Assembly: GCF_003287495.1 (NCBI RefSeq) | Contig: NZ_PRLE01000002.1 | Coordinates: forward strand, 62,001 to 126,000 | DNA length: 64,000 nucleotides | DNA from: Faecalibacterium prausnitzii | GTDB taxonomy: Bacteria; Bacillota; Clostridia; Oscillospirales; Ruminococcaceae | Reading direction: 5' to 3' | Shown: piece by piece, positions 52,677 to 62,858 of the stretch | How positions within the stretch are numbered: the stretch's first letter is position 1 | Layout of the letters: each line of letters opens with the position of its first letter | Translations under genes and position numbers: made by a program | Notes under the pieces: model-generated | Databases searched by the model: none | What the model was told of the DNA's origin: nothing | The model's input: the letters and a program-made list of their open reading frames with translations, nothing else

Positions 52677-53480
52677 ATGAATCTGTTGATTTTGACTTCA
52701 ATAATCCTGAGCGTAATTCTTGGCGTGGGCCGCATGGTCGATCTGGCCCTGCTTACAGACGCTGAAACCGGGCTGTGTGTGGTGGGCTCCGTCTGGCTGC
52801 GGTATGCCGCGCTGGCGGTGGCCATCCTGCTGGCGGTTGCGGCGGGCCGCGCCACAAAGCCGGAGGCCAGAAAGTTGTGCAGCCCCTGTAAGCCCTCCGG
52901 TGTGATGGCCATTTTGGGGGCTGTCTGGATCGTGTTGGCAGGCGTTGCAAAGATTTTTTTAGGCAGCGCACCGCTGGCAAAAGGCATCTGGGGTGCGCTG
53001 GCGATCTGCTGCGGTGGGTGGCTGTGCACACTGGGGCGCGGCTGGCTGCAGAAAAACTGGAAGCGGCCTGCTGACAGCTTAACAGAGGTCGTTTTGGGCA
53101 GTGCCCTCTTTTACTGGTGTGTGCTGGCACGCTTTATGGAAAACAGCTCCAGCTGGCACCGGGTGGCCCCCACGGTGGTGGTCTGGCAGATGCTGGCCGC
53201 GCTGGTCTTCCTCTCGGTGCTGGGGCGGGCGCTTTCCCTGCCGGACACGGCGGACAGCCGGACGCTTTGCGCCAGCGGCCTGACGGTCTGGGCGCTCTGC
53301 CTGTGCTGGGAGTTTCCCCAGCTGCTGGATACTTTGCTGCGGGGCGGTGTACTGGCCCGGCTGCCGGACTTTTTCTTTGGACTGGGGCTGTGCTGCATCG
53401 GTGTGCTGGGGGGGATCTGCGCGGTGCGCGCTACCCGGACCGAGTCCGGACGGAAGAGTGCTCGGCACTCCGTTGGGTGA
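52677..53480 (+). CDS. Polytopic membrane protein of unknown function
   Basis: The 267-residue protein has about seven or eight hydrophobic segments (for example LLILTSIILSVILGVG, LRYAALAVAILLAVAAG, VMAILGAVWIVLAGVAKIFL, VVWQMLAALVFLSVLGRAL, FFFGLGLCCIGVLGGICAV). I do not recognise a family, and no catalytic motif stands out. ATG 52677 has AAAGGAAGAAA upstream; an earlier in-frame start would add 34 residues with weaker context. It is transcribed divergently from spoIID and precedes the gap gene; a link to either is not supported. Confidence 0.75.
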   Translation: MNLLILTSIILSVILGVGRMVDLALLTDAETGLCVVGSVWLRYAALAVAILLAVAAGRATKPEARKLCSPCKPSGVMAILGAVWIVLAGVAKIFLGSAPLAKGIWGALAICCGGWLCTLGRGWLQKNWKRPADSLTEVVLGSALFYWCVLARFMENSSSWHRVAPTVVVWQMLAALVFLSVLGRALSLPDTADSRTLCASGLTVWALCLCWEFPQLLDTLLRGGVLARLPDFFFGLGLCCIGVLGGICAVRATRTESGRKSARHSVG

Positions 53481-53567
53481 AGTGCTGAAAAGATGCCCAC
53501 ACAAACTAGAAAAATCGTACAAAAGTAAAAAAGTGAAAAATCAAGTTGTTAATTTTTTGGCAGGCAC

Positions 53568-53596
53568 TTGAAAGTTGGGCCGTTTTGGTCTAAAAT
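53568..53596 (+). promoter_or_regulatory. Promoter of gap
   Basis: TTGAAA, 17 bases, TAAAAT, about 58 bases before the gap ATG. Confidence 0.75.
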
Positions 53597-53653
53597 AAAG
53601 ATACCGTGAATTATCCGATCAAAGGGTAAGAACAATTAGGAGGTACGATTAAC

Positions 53654-54688
53654 ATGGCTAATGTTAGAGTTGCTATCAATGGTTTTGGTCGTATTGGCCG
53701 TCTGGCTTTCCGTCAGATGTTCGATGCTGAGGGCTATGAGGTTGTTGCAATCAACGATCTGACCAGCCCCAAGATGCTGGCTCACCTGCTGAAGTACGAT
53801 ACTGCTCAGGGTTCTTTCTGCGGCAAGATCGGCGAGGGCAAGCACACCGTCGAGGCTACCGAGGACTCCATCATCGTTGACGGCAAGGAGATCAAGATCT
53901 ACGCCGTTAAGGACGCAAAGGATGCTCCCTGGGGCGAGCTGGACGTCGATGTCGTTCTGGAGTGCACCGGCTTCTACACCAGCAAGGAGAAGAGCATGGC
54001 TCACATCCAGGCTGGCGCTAAGAAGGTCGTTATCTCTGCTCCCGCAGGCAACGATCTGAAGACCATCGTCTACTCCGTCAACGAGAAGACCCTGACCAAG
54101 GACGACCAGGTCATTTCCGCTGCTTCCTGCACCACCAACTGCCTGGCTCCCATGGCTGACACCCTGAACAAGACCTATCCCATCGTTTCCGGTATCATGA
54201 CCACTGTTCATGCTTACACCGGCGACCAGATGATCCTGGATGGTCCTCAGCGCAAGGGCGATCTGCGCCGTGCTCGTGCTGGCGCACAGAACATCGTCCC
54301 CAACAGCACCGGTGCTGCTAAGGCGATCGGCCTGGTCATCCCCGAGCTGAACGGCAAGCTGATCGGCTCTGCTCAGCGTGTGCCTGTCCCCACCGGTTCT
54401 ACCACCATCCTGGTTGCCGTTGTCAAGGGCAAGGACGTCACCAAGGAGTCCATCAACGCTGCCATGAAGGCTGCTACCTCTGAGTCCTTTGGCTACAACG
54501 AGGATCAGATCGTTTCTTCCGACGTCATCGGTATGCGTTACGGCTCTCTGTTCGACGCTACCCAGACCATGGTCGCTAAGATCGACGACGACACCTATCA
54601 GGTTCAGGTCGTGTCTTGGTACGACAACGAGAACTCCTACACCTCTCAGATGGTCCGTACCATTAAGTACTTCGCTGAGAACTGCTAA
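53654..54688 (+). CDS. gap: Glyceraldehyde-3-phosphate dehydrogenase (type I)
   Basis: The 344-residue glycolytic enzyme has the NAD fold [15 protein letters not shown], the catalytic [12 protein letters not shown] (cysteine near residue 156), [42 protein letters not shown] and the end [15 protein letters not shown]. Codon choice is strongly biased, as expected for a highly expressed gene. It heads a gap-pgk-tpiA-gpmI series in which each gene has its own terminator. Confidence 0.97.
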   Translation: MANVRVAINGFGRIGRLAFRQMFDAEGYEVVAINDLTSPKMLAHLLKYDTAQGSFCGKIGEGKHTVEATEDSIIVDGKEIKIYAVKDAKDAPWGELDVDVVLECTGFYTSKEKSMAHIQAGAKKVVISAPAGNDLKTIVYSVNEKTLTKDDQVISAASCTTNCLAPMADTLNKTYPIVSGIMTTVHAYTGDQMILDGPQRKGDLRRARAGAQNIVPNSTGAAKAIGLVIPELNGKLIGSAQRVPVPTGSTTILVAVVKGKDVTKESINAAMKAATSESFGYNEDQIVSSDVIGMRYGSLFDATQTMVAKIDDDTYQVQVVSWYDNENSYTSQMVRTIKYFAENC

Positions 54689-54760
54689 TCGCGTTCTTGC
54701 GCTCAAAAGTGCTTGAACTGTAACGCTGATAAAAGCGTTGCAGGGAGATCAGTGAACATT

Positions 54761-54806
54761 GGCACCCCGTCTTCTGCATTTTATGCGGGAGACGGGGTGC
54801 TTTTTA
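54761..54806 (+). terminator. Terminator of gap
   Basis: GCACCCCGTCT (54762-54772) pairs with AGACGGGGTGC (54790-54800), then TTTTT. The 309-base gap 54689-54997 holds only this and the pgk promoter. Confidence 0.9.
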
Positions 54807-54884
54807 TCGTTCTCCCTGTCAAAATCACCACATTTCAAAGAATGTACCAGAAAAGTTTGTTAATAAATTATCCATCTCCTGTCC

Positions 54885-54913
54885 TTGCAATGCACATGGT
54901 TTTTGTTTATAAT
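54885..54913 (+). promoter_or_regulatory. Promoter of pgk
   Basis: TTGCAA, 17 bases, TATAAT, about 85 bases before pgk. Confidence 0.8.
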
Positions 54914-54997
54914 AGTAGCGTAGGGTCAATGACCCTGAGAGCGAGCAAAAGAAAATTCGATTCCGAAATGAAAAGAATTTGAGAGGAGTTTGTTACC

Positions 54998-56206
<1,209 letters not shown>

Positions 56207-56234
56207 TCGCAGAGAACGTAACAGCATCATGAGA

Positions 56235-56266
56235 GGTGCGGCGGCCGTGCGCCGCCGCGCCTTTTT
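56235..56266 (+). terminator. Terminator of pgk
   Basis: GGTGCGGCGG and CCGCCGCGCC pair (one U-G), then TTTTT. Confidence 0.87.
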
Positions 56267-56308
56267 ATTTGGGTAAAGAAGAAAAAGTAAATATAAGGAG
56301 ATAGAACC

Positions 56309-57079
56309 ATGGATAAGGCAAAGCGTAAGGCAATCATTGCAGGCAACTGGAAGATGAACAAGACCGCCACCGAGGCTGCCAAGCTGGTGGATGAGCTGAT
56401 CCCCGCCGTCAAGGACGCTAGCTGCGAGGTCGTCATCTGCACTCCGTACACCGATCTGGTCACGGCTGTGGAGAAGACCAAGGGCACCAACATCCATGTG
56501 GGCGCGGAGAACGTTCACTTTGAGAAGTCCGGCGCGTTCACCGGCGAGATCAGCGCGGACATGCTGCTGGATCTGGGCGTGGAGTACGTCATCGTGGGCC
56601 ACTCTGAGCGCCGCCAGTACTTTGCAGAGACGGACCAGACCGTCAACAAGCGCGCGCTGGCTGCTCTGAACGCCGGCCTCAAGGTCATCCTCTGCGTGGG
56701 CGAGAGCCTGGAGCAGCGGGAAGAGGGCGTTACCGAGGAGCTGGTTCGGATGCAGACCAAGATCGCTCTGCTGGGTGTCACCGCCGAGCAGATGGCAAAT
56801 GTCGTCATCGCTTACGAGCCTGTCTGGGCTATCGGCACCGGCAAGACCGCTACCGCGGACCAGGCGGAGGAAGTCTGCGCTCAGATCCGCAAGGTGGTGG
56901 GCGAGCTGTATGGCGAGGCGGTCGCCGAGGCTACTACCGTCCAGTACGGCGGCAGCATGAACGCCAAGAACTGCGAGGAGCTGCTGAGCAAGAAAGATGT
57001 TGACGGCGGCCTGATTGGCGGCGCGTCCCTCAAGGCTCCGGACTTTGCCGTGATCGTCAACGCAGCCACCAAGGGCTAA
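56309..57079 (+). CDS. tpiA: Triosephosphate isomerase
   Basis: TpiA (256 residues) interconverts the triose phosphates. It shows [11 protein letters not shown] at the N-terminus, [12 protein letters not shown] (catalytic histidine), [17 protein letters not shown] (catalytic glutamate and loop 6) and [22 protein letters not shown] lies upstream. Part of the glycolytic series. Confidence 0.97.
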   Translation: MDKAKRKAIIAGNWKMNKTATEAAKLVDELIPAVKDASCEVVICTPYTDLVTAVEKTKGTNIHVGAENVHFEKSGAFTGEISADMLLDLGVEYVIVGHSERRQYFAETDQTVNKRALAALNAGLKVILCVGESLEQREEGVTEELVRMQTKIALLGVTAEQMANVVIAYEPVWAIGTGKTATADQAEEVCAQIRKVVGELYGEAVAEATTVQYGGSMNAKNCEELLSKKDVDGGLIGGASLKAPDFAVIVNAATKG

Positions 57080-57108
57080 GTGCTGACTTTCGCAACCAAA
57101 GTTTTTCC

Positions 57109-57154
57109 AGCGCCCGGCCGCGCCGCGTTTCCAGCGCTGTGCCGGGCGCTTTTT
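57109..57154 (+). terminator. Terminator of tpiA
   Basis: AGCGCCCGGC and GCCGGGCGCT pair, with an inner C/G-rich loop, then TTTT. Confidence 0.87.
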
Positions 57155-57182
57155 CAGTAAACACAACAAGGAGATAAAACAT

Positions 57183-58709
57183 ATGTCCAAGAAACCTGTC
57201 CTGCTTTGCATTATGGATGGCTTTGGCTGGACCCCCAACGAGACCTATGGCAACGCCGTGGTCGCAGCCAAAAAGCCCTACCTCGATGCACTGATGGCAA
57301 AGTACCCCATGACCACCATTGAAGCTTCCGGCATGGCTGTTGGCCTGCCCGATGGTCAGATGGGCAACTCGGAAGTCGGCCACACCAACATGGGTGCAGG
57401 CCGCATCGTGTACCAGCAGCTCACCCTCATCACCAAATCCATCCGGGAGGGCGAGATGCTCAAGAACCCGGTCCTGGTCAAGAACATGAAAGCTGCCATT
57501 GACGCAGGCAAGGCCATCCACCTGATGGGCCTGGTGGGCACCGGTGGCGTCCACAGCCACGCAGACCACTGGTTCGGCGTGCTGGAAATGGCCAAGCACA
57601 TGGGTGCCAAGGAGGTCTACCTCCACTGCATCACCGATGGCCGTGACACGGACCCCCACTCTGGCAAGGGCTTCCTGGCCGACCTGCAGGCTAAGCTGGA
57701 TGAGCTGGGCATCGGCAAGATCGCCAGCGTTTCCGGCCGTTACTACGCCATGGATCGTGACAACAACTGGGACCGCGAAGAAAAGGCTTATGCCGCGTTC
57801 GTTTATGGCGAGGGCAACCACGCTGCCAACGCACAGGAGGCCATTGAGGCATCCTATGCCGCGGACAAGACGGATGAGTTCGTTCTGCCCTGCGTCACCT
57901 GCGAGGGCGGCCGTGTGCAGGATGGCGACACTGTCATTTTCATGAACTTCCGTCCCGACCGTGCCCGCCAGATGACCCGCATCTTCTGCGACGACGCGTT
58001 CACGGGCTTTGAGCGCCGCGGCGGCCGCAAGCAGGTCCACTATGTCTGCATGGCCGAGTATGACGCCACCATGCCCAACTGCGAAGTGGCATATCCTCCC
58101 GTGGAGCTCAAGAACGTTCTGGGCGAGTACCTCTCTGCTCATGGCAAGACCCAGCTCCGCATCGCTGAGACGGAGAAGTACGCCCACGTCACCTTCTTCT
58201 TCAACGGCGGCGTCGAGGCTCCCTACGAGGGCGAGGACCGCTGTGTCATCCCCAGCCCGAAAGTGGCTACCTACGACCTGAAGCCCGAGATGAGCGCTCC
58301 GGAAGTGGCTGCTGAGTGCAAGAAGCGGATCGAGAGCGGCAAGTACGATGTCATCATCCTCAACTTCGCCAACTGCGATATGGTCGGTCACACCGGCGTG
58401 TTTGACGCGGCAGTCAAGGCTGTGGAAGCCGTCGATGCTGCTGTCAAGGAAGTTGTTGAAGCTGTCCTGGCTGCCGGCGGCTGCGCGTTCCTGACCGCGG
58501 ACCATGGCAATGCCGAGAAGATGATGAACCCGGACGGCACTCCGTTCACCGCCCACACCACCAATGTCGTGCCCTTTGTGGCCATCGGCTGCGGCGATGT
58601 GAAGCTGCGTGAGGGCGGCTGCCTGGCCGACATCGCACCCACCATGCTGCCCTATATCGGCCTGCCGGTCCCTGCTGAGATGACGGGCAAGAGCATCATC
58701 GTGGAGTAA
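57183..58709 (+). CDS. gpmI: 2,3-bisphosphoglycerate-independent phosphoglycerate mutase
   Basis: GpmI (508 residues) is the alkaline-phosphatase-fold mutase. PVLLCIMDGFGWTPNETYGNAV carries the first metal aspartate; LPDGQMGNSEVGHTNMGAGRIV the catalytic serine; SHADHWFGVLEMAKHMG, ITDGRDTDPHSGKGFL, NFRPDRARQMTR, FFNGGVEAPYEGEDR, NFANCDMVGHTGVFDAAVKAVEAVD and LTADHGNAEKM follow in order. SD AAGGAG. Last gene of the glycolytic series. Confidence 0.97.
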   Translation: MSKKPVLLCIMDGFGWTPNETYGNAVVAAKKPYLDALMAKYPMTTIEASGMAVGLPDGQMGNSEVGHTNMGAGRIVYQQLTLITKSIREGEMLKNPVLVKNMKAAIDAGKAIHLMGLVGTGGVHSHADHWFGVLEMAKHMGAKEVYLHCITDGRDTDPHSGKGFLADLQAKLDELGIGKIASVSGRYYAMDRDNNWDREEKAYAAFVYGEGNHAANAQEAIEASYAADKTDEFVLPCVTCEGGRVQDGDTVIFMNFRPDRARQMTRIFCDDAFTGFERRGGRKQVHYVCMAEYDATMPNCEVAYPPVELKNVLGEYLSAHGKTQLRIAETEKYAHVTFFFNGGVEAPYEGEDRCVIPSPKVATYDLKPEMSAPEVAAECKKRIESGKYDVIILNFANCDMVGHTGVFDAAVKAVEAVDAAVKEVVEAVLAAGGCAFLTADHGNAEKMMNPDGTPFTAHTTNVVPFVAIGCGDVKLREGGCLADIAPTMLPYIGLPVPAEMTGKSIIVE

Positions 58710-58737
58710 GCTTCCTCTGCAAAACCATAAAAACGCA

Positions 58738-58787
58738 AACGCCCCGCAGGGCGGTGAGAAGTTTCACCAGCCCTGCGGGGCGTTTTG
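58738..58787. terminator. Bidirectional terminator between gpmI and the secreted-protein gene
   Basis: ACGCCCCGCAGGG and CCCTGCGGGGCGT pair, with an inner GTGA/TCAC, then TTTT; A-rich sequence lies on the other side. Confidence 0.88.
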
Positions 58788-58804
58788 TTGTAGGAAACTG
58801 TGTT

Positions 58805-59284
58805 TTACTTTTCGGCCCAGATGCAGAGCCGCGCGGGAGTGGTGATCTCCCCCAGGAGCTTGACATCCATGTCCAGATTGCAGGTTACGGCCAGCGCTTT
58901 TCCGGCGTCACTTCCGGTCAGGACGGAAGCGGGCAGGTTTTTGATGGTGAGCAGTGCAGTGTCATCGTCAAAGCTGCCGCTCAGGGTGCCGTCATAGGTC
59001 ACATCGCCGATGGTCAGCCCGGACAGCCGTCCGGTGATGTTGATGCGGGAAAGCTTTTTCAGAGGGAGCTCCAGCGTATAGGTGCCATTGGCCTGCCGGG
59101 TAAGAGTGGCGGCACGGTCCGTGTCGATGCCATCGTTGGCCAGCGAGGTCTGTTCGCCTTTGCTGTCTTTCCAGAACGCCACGCCGACCTCCACAGGGCC
59201 CACGGCACTGGCGCTCAGGGCCAGCAGGCAGAGCAGCAGCCACGAGACCAGCACCGCCCCGGTGCGTTTCCAAGCTGTTTTCAT
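58805..59284 (-). CDS. Secreted protein of unknown function
   Basis: The 159-residue protein has a signal peptide (MKTAWKRTGAVLVSWLLLCLLALSASA) and a mature beta-rich part: VEVGVAFWKDSKGEQTSLANDGIDTD, ANGTYTLELPLKKLSRINITGRLSGLTIGDVTYDG, LLTIKNLPASVLTG and LAVTCNLDMDVKLLGEITTPARL. The strand pattern is compatible with a small Ig-like or NEAT-like domain, but I cannot place it in a family. ATG 59284 gives the signal peptide; a longer frame adds 16 residues without one. It has its own promoter (59379-59407) and stands alone between gpmI and the hydrogenase gene. Confidence 0.7.
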   Translation of the reverse strand: MKTAWKRTGAVLVSWLLLCLLALSASAVGPVEVGVAFWKDSKGEQTSLANDGIDTDRAATLTRQANGTYTLELPLKKLSRINITGRLSGLTIGDVTYDGTLSGSFDDDTALLTIKNLPASVLTGSDAGKALAVTCNLDMDVKLLGEITTPARLCIWAEK

Positions 59285-59378
59285 GTTATCAACCTTTCTT
59301 CCTGCCGCAGCGCGGCACGGGCTGTCACACACGCGGGAAATGGTGCAGAAATGGGTCAGACAGCCCTTTTATACCGCA

Positions 59379-59407
59379 AAAATAGCATAATCAAGCAAAA
59401 AAGTCAA
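59379..59407 (-). promoter_or_regulatory. Promoter of the secreted-protein gene
   Basis: Minus strand TTGACT, 17 bases, TATTTT, about 95 bases before ATG 59284. Confidence 0.55.
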
Positions 59408-59481
59408 TCTGCTTTGGCAGTGTTTCACAAAACTGTTGCACTTTCGACATAGAAAATAAGAAATGTGGAAAACGTGGCAGC

Positions 59482-59515
59482 AAAAAAAGCCGCCTCCCGG
59501 CAAACGGGAGGCGGC
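59482..59515 (-). terminator. Terminator of the hydrogenase gene
   Basis: Minus strand GCCGCCTCCCG, loop, CGGGAGGCGGC, then TTTTTTT. Confidence 0.92.
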
Positions 59516-59529
59516 AGAAAGGCAGGTGC

Positions 59530-61083
59530 TTAGACCTCGAAGTTGGGATCGTCTTTCAGCATGTGGATGTTGCTCATGAACGGGCTCTCCTCGGGGTCCG
59601 CAAACGGAGCTTCCTTGACATATTTGTTCAGCAGGATGGCAGTCTTGGCAGGGTCCGCAATGGTGCCGGCACCGCCGATGCAGCCGCCGGGGCAGCCCAT
59701 GCCTTCCAGAAGATAGCCGTTGTACTTGCCGGCCTTGGCCAGCATCAGCAGCTTCTTGCACTCGGCCAGGCCCTGAGCCGACGCGATCTTGACTTCCATG
59801 TCGGGGTGCCATTCCTTGATCTTGTCGGCAACGGCCTTGGCAACGCCGCCGGACTGAGCAAAGCCGCGGCCGGCACCGGAAGCGTGGACCAGATCGATCT
59901 CGCTGGGATCAACTTCCAGTGCAGCCGGGTCGATATCCTTGGCCTCAATGATGCCGGCCAGCTCCTCAAAGGTCAGCACGAAGTCCACGTCGGAGCGGAT
60001 GGTGCGGCGGGAAGCTTCCAGCTTCTTGGCGGCGCAGGGTCCGATGAAGCACATACGGGCTTCGGGGTCGGCCTGCTTCATCATGCGGGCGGTGAAGACC
60101 ATGGGGGTCATGGTCATGGAGATGTTTTTGGCCAGGTCGGGGAATGCGGTCTTTGCCATCATGCTCCAGGCCGGGCAGCAGGAGGTTGCCATAAAGTTCA
60201 GCTTGCCGGGCACTTCTTCCAGGAAGTCGTGGGCCTCGTCCACCGTGCACAGGTCAGCACCAATGGCGACCTCGACCACGTCGTGGAAGCCGACGGCTTT
60301 CAGGGCAGCTTTCAGCTTGCCGGTGGAAGCCAGGCCGGGGAACTGGTTGACGAACGCGGGGGCAACCAGCGCATAGATGCGGTCACCGCGGTTGAAGCCC
60401 TGGATCAGCTGGTAGATCTGGCCCTTATCGGCAATGGCGCCAAACGGGCAGTTGACCAGGCACTGGCCGCAGGAAACACACTTGCTGTAATCAATTTCCG
60501 CGCGGCCCAGCTCGTCGGAGTGGATGGCACCCATGCCGCAGGCAGCGGCACAGGGGCGCTCGGTCTTGACGATGGCGTTGTAGGGGCAGACGCCAACGCA
60601 GCGGCCGCACTTGATGCACTTCTCCTGATCAATGATAGAACGGCCGCTCTCCCAGGTGATGGCTTTCTTGGGGCAGACCTCCATGCAAGGGTGAGCCAGG
60701 CAGCCCTGGCACAGGTCGGAGACCTTGACCAGCTTCTCGGGGCAGCGGTTGCAGGCAAACTTGATCACGTTTACCAGCGGGGGATCATAATACTTATCGG
60801 CAATGGAAGCGTCCTCCAGACCGGAAACGACGCTGTTGTGCTCGTCCATGCGGCGGGTGGGCAGGCCCATGGCCAGGCGGACGCGCTCCTCAACGATGGC
60901 GCGCTCCAGGAAGATGTCCTTGCGCAGCTTGCCTTCCTCACCGGGGATGATGGTGTAAGGGATCTTACGCATCAGGTGGTTGGCGGCTTCGCCCTTGACG
61001 TTGGCGTAGGCCATCCGTGCAACCTCGGTAAACACCTGGCGGCGAATCTGGATGACCGTCGTGTTGATTCCTCTAAAACTCAT
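59530..61083 (-). CDS. Monomeric [FeFe]-hydrogenase, group B-like
   Basis: [FeFe]-hydrogenases reduce protons or oxidise H2. The 517-residue protein has an N-terminal 110-residue extension, then ferredoxin-like clusters (CQGCLAHPCMEVCP, CIKCGRCVGVCP, CVSCGQCLVNCP; about 124-250) and the H-cluster domain: L1 ATSCCPAWSMM, L2 FIGPCAAKKLEA, L3 EGMGCPGGCIGGAG with the cysteine ligand. TSCCPAW in place of TSCCPGW points to group B. ATG 61083 has AAGGAGAG seven bases upstream. No hydE/F/G maturases are in the window. It is monocistronic with a 200-nt leader holding a terminator-like hairpin. Confidence 0.92.
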   Translation of the reverse strand: MSFRGINTTVIQIRRQVFTEVARMAYANVKGEAANHLMRKIPYTIIPGEEGKLRKDIFLERAIVEERVRLAMGLPTRRMDEHNSVVSGLEDASIADKYYDPPLVNVIKFACNRCPEKLVKVSDLCQGCLAHPCMEVCPKKAITWESGRSIIDQEKCIKCGRCVGVCPYNAIVKTERPCAAACGMGAIHSDELGRAEIDYSKCVSCGQCLVNCPFGAIADKGQIYQLIQGFNRGDRIYALVAPAFVNQFPGLASTGKLKAALKAVGFHDVVEVAIGADLCTVDEAHDFLEEVPGKLNFMATSCCPAWSMMAKTAFPDLAKNISMTMTPMVFTARMMKQADPEARMCFIGPCAAKKLEASRRTIRSDVDFVLTFEELAGIIEAKDIDPAALEVDPSEIDLVHASGAGRGFAQSGGVAKAVADKIKEWHPDMEVKIASAQGLAECKKLLMLAKAGKYNGYLLEGMGCPGGCIGGAGTIADPAKTAILLNKYVKEAPFADPEESPFMSNIHMLKDDPNFEV

Positions 61084-61204
61084 TCCAATCTCTCCTTGTT
61101 TTACATACAGCAGATCACAGACCCTTTTCGCGGATGGAGAAGTGACGCGCCGCGGCTCTCTGGTACAGAGGCTGGGCACAAAAACGACCGCCATTCTGGT
61201 ACGG

Positions 61205-61261
61205 AAAAAACAGCCTGTCTCCGGGTGCATTGGCACGCCCGCCGCTGCAATCGGCAGGCTG
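61205..61261 (-). promoter_or_regulatory. Three-way-junction hairpin with U-tract in the hydrogenase leader
   Basis: Minus strand: CAGCCTG (61261-61255) pairs with CAGGCTG (61217-61211), followed by TTTTTT. Two small hairpins lie inside: GCCG/CGGC and GTGC/GCAC with flanking GG/CC. It sits between promoter and start, so it is a candidate attenuator or riboswitch; class unknown. Confidence 0.5.
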
Positions 61262-61280
61262 CCCCGGAATATCCACTTTT

Positions 61281-61309
61281 ATTGTAGCATAAACGAATTT
61301 GGATGAAAA
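61281..61309 (-). promoter_or_regulatory. Promoter of the hydrogenase gene
   Basis: Minus strand TTTTCA, 17 bases, TACAAT. The 336-base gap 61084-61419 contains this leader; nothing else coding is visible. Confidence 0.6.
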
Positions 61310-61419
61310 GACCAAAACTCAAAATTCGTTATGATTTTCACGACTGGTAAGGTTTGCACAAAGAACCGGTAAAATTTCTTTGCAATCTGCCAAACTTCAG
61401 CCGGAGCGGAAACCGCCGC

Positions 61420-62715
61420 TTAGACCAGCGCGGCCCGCACCCGTTCTCCGTCGTAAGCGCCCAGTCTGACCCGGACGATCTCGCCGCTGGCATGGCCCGG
61501 AGCGGAGACTACCACCGGCACATACAGCCGGGTATAGCCGGTAAAGAGCGTTTCGGAGAGAGGGGTCTCCAGCAGCACGTCATCCTCCATGCCCTCATAG
61601 CCCGCCAGCACCTCTTTGCGGATGGCCTCGGCGGCGGCGTTCATGGTGCGGCTGCGCTCCTGTTTGTCCCGCTCATGGATCTGGCCCGGGAAATCGTAGG
61701 CCGGGGTGCCGCTGCGGCGGGAGTAGGGGAAGACATGTACTTTCAAAAATCCGATCTTTTTCAGGAACGCGCGGCTCTCCTCAAAGTCGGCCTCGGTCTC
61801 CCCGGGGAAGCCGCAGATGCAGTCGGTGGTAAAGCTGACGGGACGGTCGCCGTAGGCAGAGCGGATATTTTCCACCACTTCCGCGTACTGCTCCGCGGTG
61901 TACACCCGGCGCATCCGGCGCAGGGTGGCGGTGCAGCCGCTCTGGAGGCTCAGGTGGAACTGCGGGCAGAGCTTGTCCACCGCGGCCAGCCGGGCGATGT
62001 ACTCCGACGTGAGCATGTCGGGGTCCAGGCTGCCCAGACGGATGCGCTCGATGCCCTCCACCTGGGCGCAGTGCTCCACCAGCTCCACCAGGTTCGTCCC
62101 GGTGTCCAGGCCGTAGCTGGGCAGGGAGATGGCACTGAGCACCACCTCGCGGTATCCGGCTGCGGCCAGCTGGTGCAGCTCGTTCAGGATGCTCTCCTCG
62201 GCACGGCTGCGCACCGGGCCACGGGCACGGGGAATGACGCAGTAGGCGCACTGGCGGTTGCAGCCGTCCTCCACCTTGATAAAGGCGCGGGTGTGGGTCT
62301 CAAACCGCTCCACGGGCAGCTCCTCGAACCGCTCGCCCCGGGCGTGGGGCGCAATGGCCACGATCCGCTCATGGCCATCCAGCAGCTTCATGACATTTTC
62401 AAGGATGGCTTTCCGGTCGCCGTTGCCGCAGACCAGATCGGCCTCCAGAAACCGGGCGGCCTCCTCGGGGAACGCCTGGGGGTAGCAGCCGGTCAGCACG
62501 GTGACGGCACCGGGGTTCTCCCGCTTGGCCCGGCGGAGCCACTTGCGGCTCTTCTGGTCGCCAAAGTTGGTCACGGTGCAGCTGTTGACCACAAACACAT
62601 CGGCCTCTTCCCCCTCCGGGACGATGGTGAACCCGGCGGAGCGGAACATCTGTTCCAGCGCCCCGGTCTCGTTCAGATTGACTTTGCAGCCAAGGGTATA
62701 AAAACAAACTCTCAT
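61420..62715 (-). CDS. mtaB: tRNA (N6-L-threonylcarbamoyladenosine(37)-C2)-methylthiotransferase MtaB
   Basis: MtaB adds a methylthio group to t6A37 of ANN-decoding tRNAs. The 431-residue radical-SAM protein has the UPF0004 N-domain (VCFYTLGCKVNLNETGALEQMF, VVNSCTVTNFGDQKSRKWLRR, VLTGCYPQAFPEE), whose three cysteines hold one cluster, the radical SAM motif KVEDGCNRQCAYCVIPRARGPVRSR, FHLSLQSGCTATLRRMRR, TDCICGFPGETEADF, and a C-terminal TRAM domain (about 370-431). SD AAAGGA. It is transcribed divergently from the downstream carboxypeptidase gene. Confidence 0.95.
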   Translation of the reverse strand: MRVCFYTLGCKVNLNETGALEQMFRSAGFTIVPEGEEADVFVVNSCTVTNFGDQKSRKWLRRAKRENPGAVTVLTGCYPQAFPEEAARFLEADLVCGNGDRKAILENVMKLLDGHERIVAIAPHARGERFEELPVERFETHTRAFIKVEDGCNRQCAYCVIPRARGPVRSRAEESILNELHQLAAAGYREVVLSAISLPSYGLDTGTNLVELVEHCAQVEGIERIRLGSLDPDMLTSEYIARLAAVDKLCPQFHLSLQSGCTATLRRMRRVYTAEQYAEVVENIRSAYGDRPVSFTTDCICGFPGETEADFEESRAFLKKIGFLKVHVFPYSRRSGTPAYDFPGQIHERDKQERSRTMNAAAEAIRKEVLAGYEGMEDDVLLETPLSETLFTGYTRLYVPVVVSAPGHASGEIVRVRLGAYDGERVRAALV

Positions 62716-62858
62716 GCGAGGTATCCTTTCAACAGAAAAACAAAATAAACCATCCTATTATAGCAGATTTTTCCCGGCGGGGAAAGAGCATTTGCTGCTC
62801 TTTTTTTGCATAGAATGCAATCAGAGCAATGGAAACAGACCGCGGGGGAGGTACGAGA

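Noticed and set aside
54713-54982. An 89-codon open frame between gap and pgk
   Set aside because: It spans the gap terminator and the pgk promoter and has no SD or recognisable protein features.
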